From: Atopobiaceae bacterium
GTDB lineage: Bacteria > Actinomycetota > Coriobacteriia > Coriobacteriales > Atopobiaceae
Direction of reading: 5' to 3'
Length of the DNA: 64,000 bases
NCBI GenBank assembly: GCA_017652285.1
Contig: JAGCBF010000341.1
Location: forward strand, 1 to 64,000
The translations under genes were made by a program, and so were the position numbers. The notes beneath the pieces are model-generated. The model ran no database searches. It worked only from the letters and a program-made list of their open reading frames with translations, and was not told the origin of the DNA. Shown here in pieces: positions 51,242-59,782 of this stretch (position 1 is the stretch's first letter; each line of letters opens with the position of its first letter).

Positions 51242-51964
51242 CTAACCAAGCATCAGCTCGTCAAAGGTATGGAAGCCCGTCTTGGCCGCCAGCAGGCGCT
51301 GGGCACAGGCGACCGCACCGGCCACGAAGATCTGCCTGCTCGCGGCGCGATGCGTAAGGCACAGCTCCTCGTCGGTGCCAAAGAAGTGCACCTCGTGCGT
51401 GCCCGCAACGGTGCCGCCACGCAGGGCGTGCATCCCGATCTCGCGAGAGGGGCGTGCGCCCACGATGCCCTCGCGCCCATGCACCACGTCGTACGCTCCC
51501 TGCGGGTCGACGGCCTTGAGCAACGCCACGGCAGTGCCAGACGGGGCATCCGCCTTTTGGTTGTGGTGGGTCTCGACGATCTCCACGTCCCAGGCCTCGA
51601 GCGCGCGGGCGGCCTCCGCGGCAACCTTGCGCAGCACGGCGACGCCCAGCGAGTAGTTGGACGCCCACACGACGCGCGTGGACGAACCCAGCTCGCGCAA
51701 CCGCGCGAGGTCGGCGTCTTGCAGACCGGTGGTGCCGCTCACCAGCGCCGCACCCGTACGCTCCACGTACGCGATCACGTGCGGCAACGCGGCAGGCTGC
51801 GAGAAGTCTATGACAAGGTCGACGGCCGGCGCGACCTCGTCCAGCTCGTCGATGTTGTCAACGTCATAGCCGCCGGCAAGCTCCAATCCCTCGGTCGCCT
51901 CGACCGTGGCGCAAACCAGCTGCCCCATGCGACCGCGCGCGCCAACCACATAGACCTTAGCCAA
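51242..51964 (-). CDS. dapB: 4-Hydroxy-tetrahydrodipicolinate reductase
   Basis: DapB reduces 4-hydroxy-tetrahydrodipicolinate with NAD(P)H. The 240-residue protein has the nucleotide-binding VVGARGRMGQ at 4-13, the catalytic segment EIVETHHNQKADAPSGTA near 137-154, and GREGIVGARPSREIGMHALRGG near 170-191. It starts inside the 3' end of dapA (8-bp overlap), so the two are coupled. Together with ddh and lysA this gives a complete short route from DapA product to lysine within 4 kb. Confidence 0.95.
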   Translation of the reverse strand: MAKVYVVGARGRMGQLVCATVEATEGLELAGGYDVDNIDELDEVAPAVDLVIDFSQPAALPHVIAYVERTGAALVSGTTGLQDADLARLRELGSSTRVVWASNYSLGVAVLRKVAAEAARALEAWDVEIVETHHNQKADAPSGTAVALLKAVDPQGAYDVVHGREGIVGARPSREIGMHALRGGTVAGTHEVHFFGTDEELCLTHRAASRQIFVAGAVACAQRLLAAKTGFHTFDELMLG

Positions 51965-52853
51965 CGAGACCAGCCTCCTTCATGACCTTCTCCAGGCGGG
52001 CGCGGTTCTGCGCCGCCATGGGATAGAGCGGCATGCGATAGGTCTCCTCGATCAGGCCCATCATGGCAAGCGCCGCCTTTACCGGAATGGGGTTGACCTC
52101 GCAGAAGAGCGCGTGCACCAGGTCAAGGCCGTCGAGCTGCATGCGCAGGCTGGACCGATAGTCGCCGTCCAGGTAGCTTGCCACCAAGTCATGGCAGATC
52201 TGCGGCTGCACGTTGGCCCACACGCTGATGACGCCCGAGCCGCCCAACGACAAGATCGGCACGATCATGTCGTCGTTGCCCGAGTACATGCGGAAGTCCG
52301 GCGAAAGGTGACGCGCCACGCTGGTCGCGTAGGCAATGGATCCCGACGCCTCCTTGATGCCCATCACCTTGGGATGCTCCGCCAGGCGCACGACGTTGGC
52401 TTCGCTGATGGAGCAGCCCGTACGTCCGGGAATGTTGTACAGGATGGAAGGGACCTCGGTCTTGTCGAGCACGTCGGTGAAGTGCCGATAGATGCCCTCC
52501 TCGTTTGACTTGTTATAGTAGGGCGTGATGAGCAGCAGCGCGTCCACGCCGACCATCTGCAGGCCCTTGGCCTTGTTCAGGCTTTCTTCCGTGGAGTTGG
52601 AACCCGCGCCGCCAATGATGGGAATCGCGCCGTTAACGCGATTGACCACGTGTTGGGCAACCGCCACGTCCTCGGCGTCGGTCATGGTGGAGGACTCGCC
52701 CGTGGTGCCAAGCACCAAGATGCCGTCCGTGCCGTTTTGCAGGTGGAGGTCCACCAGGCGGTCAAGGGCGGCGAAGTCGACCTCGCCGTTGGTCTTGAAC
52801 GGGGTCACCAGCGCCACGATGGAGCCAGTCAAGTTTCGTACGTCTGTCGCCAT
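51957..52853 (-). CDS. dapA: 4-Hydroxy-tetrahydrodipicolinate synthase
   Basis: DapA condenses pyruvate with aspartate semialdehyde. The 298-residue protein has the Thr-Thr proton relay in LGTTGESSTM near 48-57, the Tyr in LYNIPGRTGCS near 138-148, and the Schiff-base Lys in VMGIKEASGS near 164-173, and is of standard length. AAGGAG precedes the ATG at 52853. It is divergent from a LysR-type regulator gene, which is therefore a candidate regulator of dapAB. Confidence 0.95.
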   Translation of the reverse strand: MATDVRNLTGSIVALVTPFKTNGEVDFAALDRLVDLHLQNGTDGILVLGTTGESSTMTDAEDVAVAQHVVNRVNGAIPIIGGAGSNSTEESLNKAKGLQMVGVDALLLITPYYNKSNEEGIYRHFTDVLDKTEVPSILYNIPGRTGCSISEANVVRLAEHPKVMGIKEASGSIAYATSVARHLSPDFRMYSGNDDMIVPILSLGGSGVISVWANVQPQICHDLVASYLDGDYRSSLRMQLDGLDLVHALFCEVNPIPVKAALAMMGLIEETYRMPLYPMAAQNRARLEKVMKEAGLVG

Positions 52854-53059
52854 GCTCTTCTCTCCTTCTTTGGCCTAGGCGAACCCAGGATAATTACCTT
52901 AGCAGGTCAGATTATCACGCGCTCGTTACCCTGACAAGCCAAACACCTAACTGTTATCTCGCTAGTTACATATACTCTTTGCGTAATTATTATGCGTGCA
53001 CTTGATATCTCAACTATCTATGAATACGATAAGTCGGCAACCAGAAAGGCGGAGACACG
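52854..53059. promoter_or_regulatory. Divergent dapA / LysR-gene promoter region
   Basis: This A+T-rich 206-bp gap should hold both promoters. For dapA, a minus-strand TTGTCA (52932-52937) and GATAAT (52911-52916) lie 15 bp apart. An imperfect palindrome GCGTAATTATTATGC (52981-52995), of the size expected for a LysR T-N11-A box, lies 65 bp before the LysR start. Confidence 0.4.
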
Positions 53060-53989
53060 ATGACCCTACAGCAGCTGCGCTACCTCATTGCCATAGCAGA
53101 ATACGGTTCGATGAACGCTGCCGCGTACAACCTGTATGCCAGCCAGTCCAACTTGTCCACCGCCATACGCGACTTGGAACGCGAGTTCAAGATCACCATC
53201 TTTAAGCGCTCAAACCGCGGCGTCACGCTCACGAGCGAGGGGACCGAGCTTTTGGGCTATGCGCGCCAGGTCATCGAGCAGGCCAACATGCTCGAAAGCC
53301 GCTATGCCAAGGGAGACGCCGGCCGCACGCGGCTTGCGGTGAGCGCGCAGCACTATGCGTTTTCGGTCCAGGCGTTCATCGACGTGATCGGGGAATGCGT
53401 CACCAACGATTACGAGTTCGTAATGCGCGAGACGTCGACGGGGCAGATCATCGAGGACGTGGGGAGCTTTCGCAGCGAGGTCGGCATACTGTTTGTGGAC
53501 GACTTCAACCGGCGCGTGCTCGAAAAGGCCTTTACGGATGCGAACCTGTCGTTTCACCCGTTGTTTGACGCCCGCATTCACGTGTTCGTGGGAGAAGGCC
53601 ACCCGCTCGCGCAGCAAGACGTCATAAGGCCCGAGGAGCTTGAGCCCTGGCCGTACCTCACGTTTGAGCAAGGCTCGGACAACTCGTTCTATTTTTCCGA
53701 GGAGCCGTTCTCGTACCTTCCCCATCACCGGATGATCCGCGTGACCGACCGTGGCACCATGACAAGCCTGCTCACCCACCACAACGGATACCTGCTGTCT
53801 ACGGGCGTGCTTTCGGACGAGATGCAGGGCGGCATCGTGTCGGTCCCGCTCGACACCGACAAGCGCATGCGCGTTGGCTACCTCATGCACAAGGAGCGAA
53901 AGCCGAGCAAGCTGCTAAGGCGCTACATCGAGCGCCTTTCGGACATCGTGCGCAACAATCCCAGCGTCGAGGCGTTTCTTGGCGAATAG
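53060..53989 (+). CDS. LysR-family transcriptional regulator
   Basis: The 309-residue protein has the winged HTH at its N-terminus (LRYLIAIAEYGSMNAAAYNLYASQSNLSTAIRDLEREFKITIFKRSNRGVTLTSEG, about 5-60), a linker helix, and a two-lobe effector domain (90-300). The usual LysR features (the Q-x-x-L-S-x-x-I recognition helix and the F-x-R-x-x-R-G wing) are all present. It is divergent from dapA and may respond to a lysine-pathway metabolite, though the ligand cannot be read from the sequence. AGGCGGAG precedes the ATG. Confidence 0.88.
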   Translation: MTLQQLRYLIAIAEYGSMNAAAYNLYASQSNLSTAIRDLEREFKITIFKRSNRGVTLTSEGTELLGYARQVIEQANMLESRYAKGDAGRTRLAVSAQHYAFSVQAFIDVIGECVTNDYEFVMRETSTGQIIEDVGSFRSEVGILFVDDFNRRVLEKAFTDANLSFHPLFDARIHVFVGEGHPLAQQDVIRPEELEPWPYLTFEQGSDNSFYFSEEPFSYLPHHRMIRVTDRGTMTSLLTHHNGYLLSTGVLSDEMQGGIVSVPLDTDKRMRVGYLMHKERKPSKLLRRYIERLSDIVRNNPSVEAFLGE

Positions 53990-54581
53990 CGTCCCGTTGG
54001 CGGCAACGGTTCCAAAATAGATATGCTTTCGTTAAATAAGCATGTTGTTTGCTACGTAAGTATGGAGAACTTGCGAATCTGGATACGTCACAAAATCTAC
54101 ATAATACCCCGTGGGAGCAATGGGGCGAATTGCCCTGATTCACGCTGTGGCAGTAGCGACCAGACGCTTGGCAATGCCTTGCAGGTAATGTGCGCCCCAT
54201 ACGGGGAAATAGTTTTTGCATAATCTGAAGCAATCCTGAATACATATCGCTGTATTTACTGGTATGTTCTCGCACTTCTCTGCATACTATATTTTTAATT
54301 GTTGACGTATAGTCTAAATCGTCAATTGTCAAATGGGATACTCTACTTATTTATAGGTGTGTTTTCTCACGAAGCTTCAACAAGTTACTTATATCATCGC
54401 GCACTATATGCTTGCGTGCTCTACACTTATTGAGACGATACTTCATAAAAATAGGAACAAAGGCAGCACCAACGTCGGTAGAATCATCTTATAATTGGCC
54501 TGACCAAAATGGCACAAAGAGGCGAAGTGTCTGCTTGGCATGCATCGGCAGCGTAACGCCCCGTCAGAAGCGAGGATTGTC
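53990..54581. other. A+T-rich gap without recognised gene
   Basis: This 592-bp stretch is much richer in A+T than its surroundings and has no credible coding frame. It contains a TTGACG...CGTCAA inverted repeat (54302-54325), close to likely -35/-10-like words, upstream of the XRE gene. The composition suggests acquired or decayed DNA. I see no tRNA or riboswitch in it. Confidence 0.5.
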
Positions 54582-55022
54582 ATGGACCGTAACATAGTTG
54601 CAGTTGTTTTCCTTAACGAGGGTAGTTTGGTTGCCTGGTTCGATAATGGCATCTCGAAGCATTACACGTCAGAGGACCTCAACGTAGCTAGTTGCGACGA
54701 CTTTAGATCCATTCATATCACCGGCACCGGCGCATCGCTCGAATGGAACGGCGACAGGACCATCGGCGCGGACGAGCTCTACCAACTGGGCGAGGTCGTC
54801 AACTATGTGGAGGACGAGAAGCGCCGCCTGCTCAAGAGCCTTTCGGAGATTCGACGCGACGCATCTTTTTCGCAAACCAGGCTCGGCGAGGCCGCCGGCA
54901 TCCGCCAGTCGGTGATAAGCCGCATCGAAGGATGCGAGATTTCGCCGCAGATAAACACGTTGCTCAAGCTCCTTGCTCCCTTGGGCAAGACCTTGGCCAT
55001 CGTGGACCTCAAACAAGAATAG
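54582..55022 (+). CDS. DUF2442-type plus XRE helix-turn-helix regulator
   Basis: The 146-residue protein has an N-terminal ~70-residue segment of DUF2442 type (VAVVFLNEGSLVAWFDNGISKHY...ASLEWNGDRTIGADELYQLGE) joined to a Cro/CI HTH (LSEIRRDASFSQTRLGEAAGIRQSVISRIEGCEISPQINTLLKLLAPLGKTL, about 87-140). Such fusions resemble antitoxins and small autoregulators. No toxin-like gene is adjacent. The ATG at 54582 follows GAGGA. The same domain pair, with a MerR-like HTH, occurs in the broken gene at 30760-31649. Confidence 0.75.
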   Translation: MDRNIVAVVFLNEGSLVAWFDNGISKHYTSEDLNVASCDDFRSIHITGTGASLEWNGDRTIGADELYQLGEVVNYVEDEKRRLLKSLSEIRRDASFSQTRLGEAAGIRQSVISRIEGCEISPQINTLLKLLAPLGKTLAIVDLKQE

Positions 55023-55040
55023 CTCCCGCCACCGCGCGCG

Positions 55041-56546
55041 TTACGTCGAAAGCCGCTTTAGCAAGAGCTGGTTAAAGAGCTTGGGGTTGCCGGTGCCGCG
55101 CGAGGCCTTCATGCACTGCCCCACGAGGAATCCCACGACCTTTTTGTTGCCATCCCTATACTGCCTCACCTGGTCGGGGCACCGCTCGAGCACCTCGTCG
55201 ACAGTTTTGGCAAGCGCGTCGGCGTCGGTACTTTGGCGCAAGCCGCGCTCGTCCACGATGCGCCGTGGGTCCTCATTCGTTCCGTCCGCGAGCCCAAGCA
55301 CCTCGCGTGCCTGGGCAAACGTGATGGCCTCTGCGGCGAGCAGCTCCGCTATGCTCGCCGTCTGCTCGGGAGTCACGGCCTGCATGGCAGGCAGCATGTT
55401 AACGACCACGTTTGCGACCATCGAAGCGGCACGCGGCGCAAGTCGCACGGCCTGCTCAAAAAAGCGCGCCGTCGCCGGATCGCCTGCGATCTGCTCGGCG
55501 GCCTTGCGCGAAAGGCCGAGCTCGGCCATGTAGCGGTCGCGCCTGGCATCTGGCAGCTCCGGCACGCGGTCGCGGCATTGCTGGACGAACTCGTCGGACA
55601 GGTCAAACGGCGCGAGGTCCGGGTCGGGGTACATGCGGTAGTCGTCCGCGGTCTCCTTAACGCGCATGACCATGGTGCGGCGCCTGCTAGGCTCCCAGTG
55701 GCGCGTCTCTTGACGGACGGCGCCGCCAGCCTCCAGCACCTCCGCCTGGCGGCAGATCTCGTACGCCAGCGCATCGTGCAGGCTCTTGAACGAGTTGAGG
55801 TTCTTCATCTCTGTCTTGACGCCAAAGCCAGTGGTCCCACGACGCCGGATGCTCACGTTGCCGTCGCAGCGCATGGATCCCGACTCAAGCGAGCAGTCCG
55901 ATATGCCCAGCGCCATAAACGTCCGGCGAAGCTTCTCCATAAACAGACGCGCCTCTTCGGGCGTGCGCAGGTCGGGCTCCGTAACAAGCTCGATGAGCGG
56001 GGTGCCGCAGCGGTTGTAGTCGATGAGCGACTCTGACGCGCTGGTGATGCGCCCTTCCGATCCGCCCACATGCACCATCTTTGCCGCGTCCTCCTCCATG
56101 TGGATGCGCAGGATGCGGATGGGCGCCACGTAGGAGCCGTCCTCGTTCTTGTCTGCCGTGGCGTCCGGGCGTTCCTGGGCGCCTTGCCCGCGCACCTCGA
56201 GGTCCAGGTGCCCATGCATGCAAAAGGCGACGGGTCCTTGCGTCGTTTGGTAGTTCTTGGACATGTCGGGGTAAAAGTAGTGCTTGCGATAAAAGCTCGA
56301 GTGCCGCTGAATGTGGCAGTTGGTGGCAAGGCCCGCCATCACGATGTACTCGATGGCACGCCTGTTGGGCACCGGCAGCGCGCCGGGCAGGCCCAGGCAC
56401 ACGGGGCACACGTTGGTGTTGGGAGGGTCGTCGTGACAGATCCTGCAGTCGCAGAACATCTTGGTCTGGAGCGTCGTCAGCTCCGTATGGACCTCTAGGC
56501 CAATGACCGCCTCCCAGTCGCGCAGGACCTCTTGGAGCCGCCTCAT
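55041..56546 (-). CDS. gatB: Aspartyl/glutamyl-tRNA amidotransferase subunit B
   Basis: GatB is the kinase/amidotransferase core that converts mischarged Glu-tRNA(Gln) or Asp-tRNA(Asn) to the amide forms with GatA and GatC. The 501-residue protein shows IGLEVHTELTT near 13-23, the zinc-binding cysteines in CDCRICHDDPPNTNVCPVCLGLPGALPV near 32-60, DYNRCGTPLIELVTEPD near 165-181, and the YqeY-like C-terminal tail ending GNPKLFNQLLLKRL. The ATG at 56546 overlaps the gatA stop (ATGA) and has GAGGAGG 10 nt upstream. Confidence 0.95.
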   Translation of the reverse strand: MRRLQEVLRDWEAVIGLEVHTELTTLQTKMFCDCRICHDDPPNTNVCPVCLGLPGALPVPNRRAIEYIVMAGLATNCHIQRHSSFYRKHYFYPDMSKNYQTTQGPVAFCMHGHLDLEVRGQGAQERPDATADKNEDGSYVAPIRILRIHMEEDAAKMVHVGGSEGRITSASESLIDYNRCGTPLIELVTEPDLRTPEEARLFMEKLRRTFMALGISDCSLESGSMRCDGNVSIRRRGTTGFGVKTEMKNLNSFKSLHDALAYEICRQAEVLEAGGAVRQETRHWEPSRRRTMVMRVKETADDYRMYPDPDLAPFDLSDEFVQQCRDRVPELPDARRDRYMAELGLSRKAAEQIAGDPATARFFEQAVRLAPRAASMVANVVVNMLPAMQAVTPEQTASIAELLAAEAITFAQAREVLGLADGTNEDPRRIVDERGLRQSTDADALAKTVDEVLERCPDQVRQYRDGNKKVVGFLVGQCMKASRGTGNPKLFNQLLLKRLST

Positions 56547-58060
56547 GCAGGCCACACCTCCTCTTTTGTCACGCCATGCAGACGCGCCACGGTTCCCGGC
56601 GCATAGCGACCTGCCGCCTCCACGCCGCGCTCGAGCGCACGGGCGATGCGCAGGAGCTTGGCGTCATCGAACGCCGGTCCCTGCAGTTGCGCCGACAAGG
56701 GCATGCCCGTATCGGCGCCTAACCCCACCGGCACGCTGACGCCGCAGTTGCCCGCGATGTTGCTGGAGATGGTAAAGAGGTCGGACGCATACATCTGCGT
56801 GGGGTCGCTGACCTCGCCAAGGTGCCACGCCGTGGTGGGTGCCGTCGGGAGCAACAGGGCGTCGCAGCGCCTAAAGGCCGTGGCGTAGTCCGACACGATG
56901 AGCGTGCGGACCTGCTGGGCCGGGTAATAGTACGCGTCGTACACGCCCGAGGCCAAAAGATAGGCGCCCAGCAACTGTCGGCGCTTGGCCTCCGCCCCAA
57001 ATCCGCGCGCACGTGACCATGACGTCTGCTCCGCAAGCGTGGCGCATCCCGGTTCCTGATAGCCAAACCGGACGCCGTCGAAGCGCGCGAGGTTGCTAAA
57101 GGCCTCGCAGGGACCGATGACGTAATAGGCAGCAATGGCAGCCGCCATGTGGGGCAGGTCCACCTCGACCAGCTGCGCACCCTGGCCTTCGAGCGCGGCG
57201 CTGGCAGCAGTGAGACCCTCGCGGACTTCCGCACTCAGGCTTTCGTGCTCCATGAGCGCAGGGATCACGCCCACGCGCATGCGTGCCAGGGGAACGTCGA
57301 GCCCATCCAAAAAGCCCGGCGCCACCGCCTGCGACGTAGAGTCGAGCTTGTCTTTGCCCGGCGCCACGAGGGCGTTCATGGCCAAGGCGACGTCTGCCAC
57401 GCTTCGACCGAAGGGGCCGACTTGGTCAAGAGACGAGCCGAACGCCACGACGCCGTAACGGCTCACGGCGCCATAGGTGGGCTTCATGCCCACCACGCCG
57501 CAAAAGCTCGCGGGCTGGCGGATGGACCCGCCCGTATCCGAGCCAAGGGTAAGCGTCACCTCGCCCGCAGCGACTGCCGCGGCGCTTCCGCCCGAGGACC
57601 CTCCTGGCACACGGCTAACGTCCCACGGGTTACGGGTACGGCAGAACGCGCTGTTCTCGGTGGACGACCCAAACGCAAACTCGTCCATGTTGGTCTTGCC
57701 CATGGGCGTGGCGCCTGCGTCCAAGAGTCGCTGCACGCACGTTGCCGTGTAAGGGGATTCGTAGTCTTGCAGCATCCGACTCGCGCACGTGGTCCGCGTT
57801 CCCACCAGATGCAAGTTGTCCTTAAACGCCACGGGCACGCCCGCAAGCGGGCCAAGCGGCTCGCCCGCAGCGCGACGGGCGTCGGTCGCCGCGGCTGCCT
57901 CCAGGGCAAGGTCTGCGCTGACTTGCAAAAACGCCCGCACGTGTGGCTCGCGGGCGTCGATGGCGGCAAGCGACGCCCGCGCGACCTCGGTTGCCGAGAA
58001 GTCTCCGGCAACGATCCCCGCGACGATGGATGCGGCACTCAGCTGGTCAACGCCTTCCAT
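56543..58060 (-). CDS. gatA: Aspartyl/glutamyl-tRNA amidotransferase subunit A
   Basis: GatA is the amidase that releases ammonia from glutamine. The 505-residue protein has the amidase signature with the Ser-cisSer-Lys triad: Lys in VPVAFKDNLH near 72-81, and GGSSGGSAAAVAAGEV near 145-160 with SDTGGSIRQPASFCG following. Length is typical. The ATG at 58060 (MEGVDQLS) is chosen; the frame continues upstream only by reading through the GGCC palindrome between gatC and gatA. Confidence 0.95.
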   Translation of the reverse strand: MEGVDQLSAASIVAGIVAGDFSATEVARASLAAIDAREPHVRAFLQVSADLALEAAAATDARRAAGEPLGPLAGVPVAFKDNLHLVGTRTTCASRMLQDYESPYTATCVQRLLDAGATPMGKTNMDEFAFGSSTENSAFCRTRNPWDVSRVPGGSSGGSAAAVAAGEVTLTLGSDTGGSIRQPASFCGVVGMKPTYGAVSRYGVVAFGSSLDQVGPFGRSVADVALAMNALVAPGKDKLDSTSQAVAPGFLDGLDVPLARMRVGVIPALMEHESLSAEVREGLTAASAALEGQGAQLVEVDLPHMAAAIAAYYVIGPCEAFSNLARFDGVRFGYQEPGCATLAEQTSWSRARGFGAEAKRRQLLGAYLLASGVYDAYYYPAQQVRTLIVSDYATAFRRCDALLLPTAPTTAWHLGEVSDPTQMYASDLFTISSNIAGNCGVSVPVGLGADTGMPLSAQLQGPAFDDAKLLRIARALERGVEAAGRYAPGTVARLHGVTKEEVWPA

Positions 58061-58080
58061 ATCACACCGTTTCTTTGTTT

Positions 58081-58133
58081 TGGCCGATTGGGGCTGGGGT
58101 TTTGGCCGATTGGGGCTAGGCCCCTTTCGGCCA
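58081..58133. repeat. 31-nt GGCC palindrome, copy 10 plus half copy
   Basis: A half copy (58081-58097) precedes a full copy (58103-58133) in the 55-bp space between gatA and gatC. The TAG inside it (58116-58118, minus strand) terminates gatC. Confidence 0.9.
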
Positions 58134-58445
58134 CTTTTGGTCCTCGTTGCCCAGAATCGAGGGCACGCGGAACGCGCGACCCTGCGTCGACTTCGCATTC
58201 CGCAACGCCACGTCCAAGGTCAGCGAGCGCCCGTTGGCGTCTGTCTGGTCGTCCGACATGACGTTGGAAAGGTCACCGATGGGATGATAGGTGGGCTCGA
58301 CGCCCGTAAGGTCATACGCACGAATGGGCTCGAGCAGCTCGATGGCGTCGTTGAGATACGAGGTCATCTCTTGGAGCTCCTCGTCGGTAAGCGCTATGCG
58401 CGCGTAATCCGCAATGCCACGCACGTCGTTGGTGGTGAGGGCCAT
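58116..58445 (-). CDS. gatC: Aspartyl/glutamyl-tRNA amidotransferase subunit C
   Basis: GatC stabilises the GatAB complex. The 109-residue protein carries the family pattern VRGIADYARIALTDEELQEMTSYLNDAIELLEPIRAYDLTGVEPTYHP and the late FRVPSIL motif. GGGAGGAG precedes the ATG at 58445. The last six residues (KWPKGA) and the stop codon are encoded by the GGCC palindrome, so the native end of the gene has been replaced or extended by that element. Confidence 0.92.
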   Translation of the reverse strand: MALTTNDVRGIADYARIALTDEELQEMTSYLNDAIELLEPIRAYDLTGVEPTYHPIGDLSNVMSDDQTDANGRSLTLDVALRNAKSTQGRAFRVPSILGNEDQKWPKGA

Positions 58446-58483
58446 CCGTCTCCTCCCGCTTGACCCGGTCCGCATTTGTCACT

Positions 58484-58514
58484 TGGCCGAAAGGGGCCTA
58501 GCCCCAATCGGCCA
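58484..58514. repeat. 31-nt GGCC palindrome, copy 11
   Basis: A canonical copy in reverse orientation lies between the lipoprotein stop (58532) and the gatC start (58445). Confidence 0.9.
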
Positions 58515-58531
58515 ATTCAGTCGACCGCGCC

Positions 58532-59719
58532 CTACTGGAGCGTCAGACGACCGCCGCCGACAAGGCGCTCGAGGGCGGCGTCCATGTCTTCGCCTTGCGC
58601 CATGATCGCCTCTATGCGCAGCGGACTGCCATCGAGGTCGACCCACGCGGTAAGCACCCGGTCAAGAGGGGCGCACACGCCCGTGCCCCAGTTTTGCTCG
58701 ACCATGCTCGCACTCACCGCATAGCCCTCCACCTCATATGACTCGGCATCTTCCGCCGGCTCGTCCGTGGGGGCGAAGTCATAGCTAACCGGATGCTTGG
58801 CCGACCGTTCCTTCGTGGGATCCGCGAGAGCGATCTGATGCGCGCTGTAGGCCAGCAGGTCTCCTCCCTTAAGCGCCACCACGACCTTGTGCTCGTCTGC
58901 GGCGTCCGCTATGGTCATGTCCGCCATGTACGAGGCGGCGTCCAGCGTTTGGGCCTGGTCGTACGGCACGAACTCGAGCGGCTCGTACAGCTGCGTCACG
59001 AGTTGTTCTCCCGTCAGGTCAAAGGTGGCCCCCGCATCGACGGAGCAGATGACAGACGATGTAAAGGCGCACTTGTCCGCCCGTTGCTCGAAGGCATACA
59101 CCGTCACGCTGCGGTCGCCTGCGGCCGCGTCGGCATCCGCCTCCGAAGCCTGTGCCTCGAGGTCGGGGATGGCCTTCGCGGACTCGTTTCCCTTGTCGAC
59201 CACATACGACACGTCGTGCTCGCCAATGGTTATGTGCTGGACCTCTCCCATGTTTTCAAAGTATCCCTCTTCGGAAGCGCGAACGGGCGTCTGCGCTCCC
59301 TGCGCGACGCCGGACTCGTTGCGATACGCGTAATTGCATGCATACGAGCCCCATTCGGTAGGCACGCGGGTGTAGCAGATGCTGTTGCGCCCCCAACCCA
59401 GCGTGCCTTCGGAACCCCACGCTGCAGGCGGGCGTACCACGCACACCTCTTGCAGTCCCAGGTCCACCTGTTCGTCAGACGCCGCCGCCTGGTCGACCGT
59501 CGCGTCGCTCACGATGTACTTGGCGCCCTCGTAGGTCGCAACAGGGGCGCCAAGCGTCGTGACGTCGATGCTGGTGGTGCTCGCGTCCCCGCTCGCGGCC
59601 GCCTGCCCCTGGGACCCGTCCTGCGATGCGGAAGGCATCGCTTGCCCGCAGCCCGCGAGGCCCAAGGTCAGGGCACCCGCCAGTGCAAAGATGACAGCAT
59701 TGTGCGCAAGGCTTTTCAT
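58532..59719 (-). CDS. Predicted lipoprotein of unknown function
   Basis: The 395-residue protein has a type II signal peptide with lipobox ALTLGLAGCGQ (Cys near 24) and a Gln/Ser/Ala-rich linker to about 50. The rest is an extracellular domain with no motif I recognise, which contains three cysteines in WGxxxICYTRVP...YACNYAY and a late ENWGTGVCAPLDRVLTAWVDLDG. AGCGACC precedes the ATG. It is 86 bp upstream of gatC on the same strand, separated by the GGCC palindrome, and is probably independent of it. Confidence 0.7.
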   Translation of the reverse strand: MKSLAHNAVIFALAGALTLGLAGCGQAMPSASQDGSQGQAAASGDASTTSIDVTTLGAPVATYEGAKYIVSDATVDQAAASDEQVDLGLQEVCVVRPPAAWGSEGTLGWGRNSICYTRVPTEWGSYACNYAYRNESGVAQGAQTPVRASEEGYFENMGEVQHITIGEHDVSYVVDKGNESAKAIPDLEAQASEADADAAAGDRSVTVYAFEQRADKCAFTSSVICSVDAGATFDLTGEQLVTQLYEPLEFVPYDQAQTLDAASYMADMTIADAADEHKVVVALKGGDLLAYSAHQIALADPTKERSAKHPVSYDFAPTDEPAEDAESYEVEGYAVSASMVEQNWGTGVCAPLDRVLTAWVDLDGSPLRIEAIMAQGEDMDAALERLVGGGRLTLQ

Positions 59720-59782
59720 GGTCGCTCCTCACAACGTTTCTTTTGATCCAATACGGCGCATGGCGCCTTTACGACATCGGCC

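Noticed and set aside
53990-54581. Riboswitch or tRNA in the A+T-rich gap
   Set aside because: No cloverleaf with a GTTC-A loop and no riboswitch core was found; only a short inverted repeat is visible.
57149-58261. 370-residue plus-strand open frame opposite gatA and gatC
   Set aside because: Antisense to gatA and gatC and crosses the GGCC palindrome; no motif.
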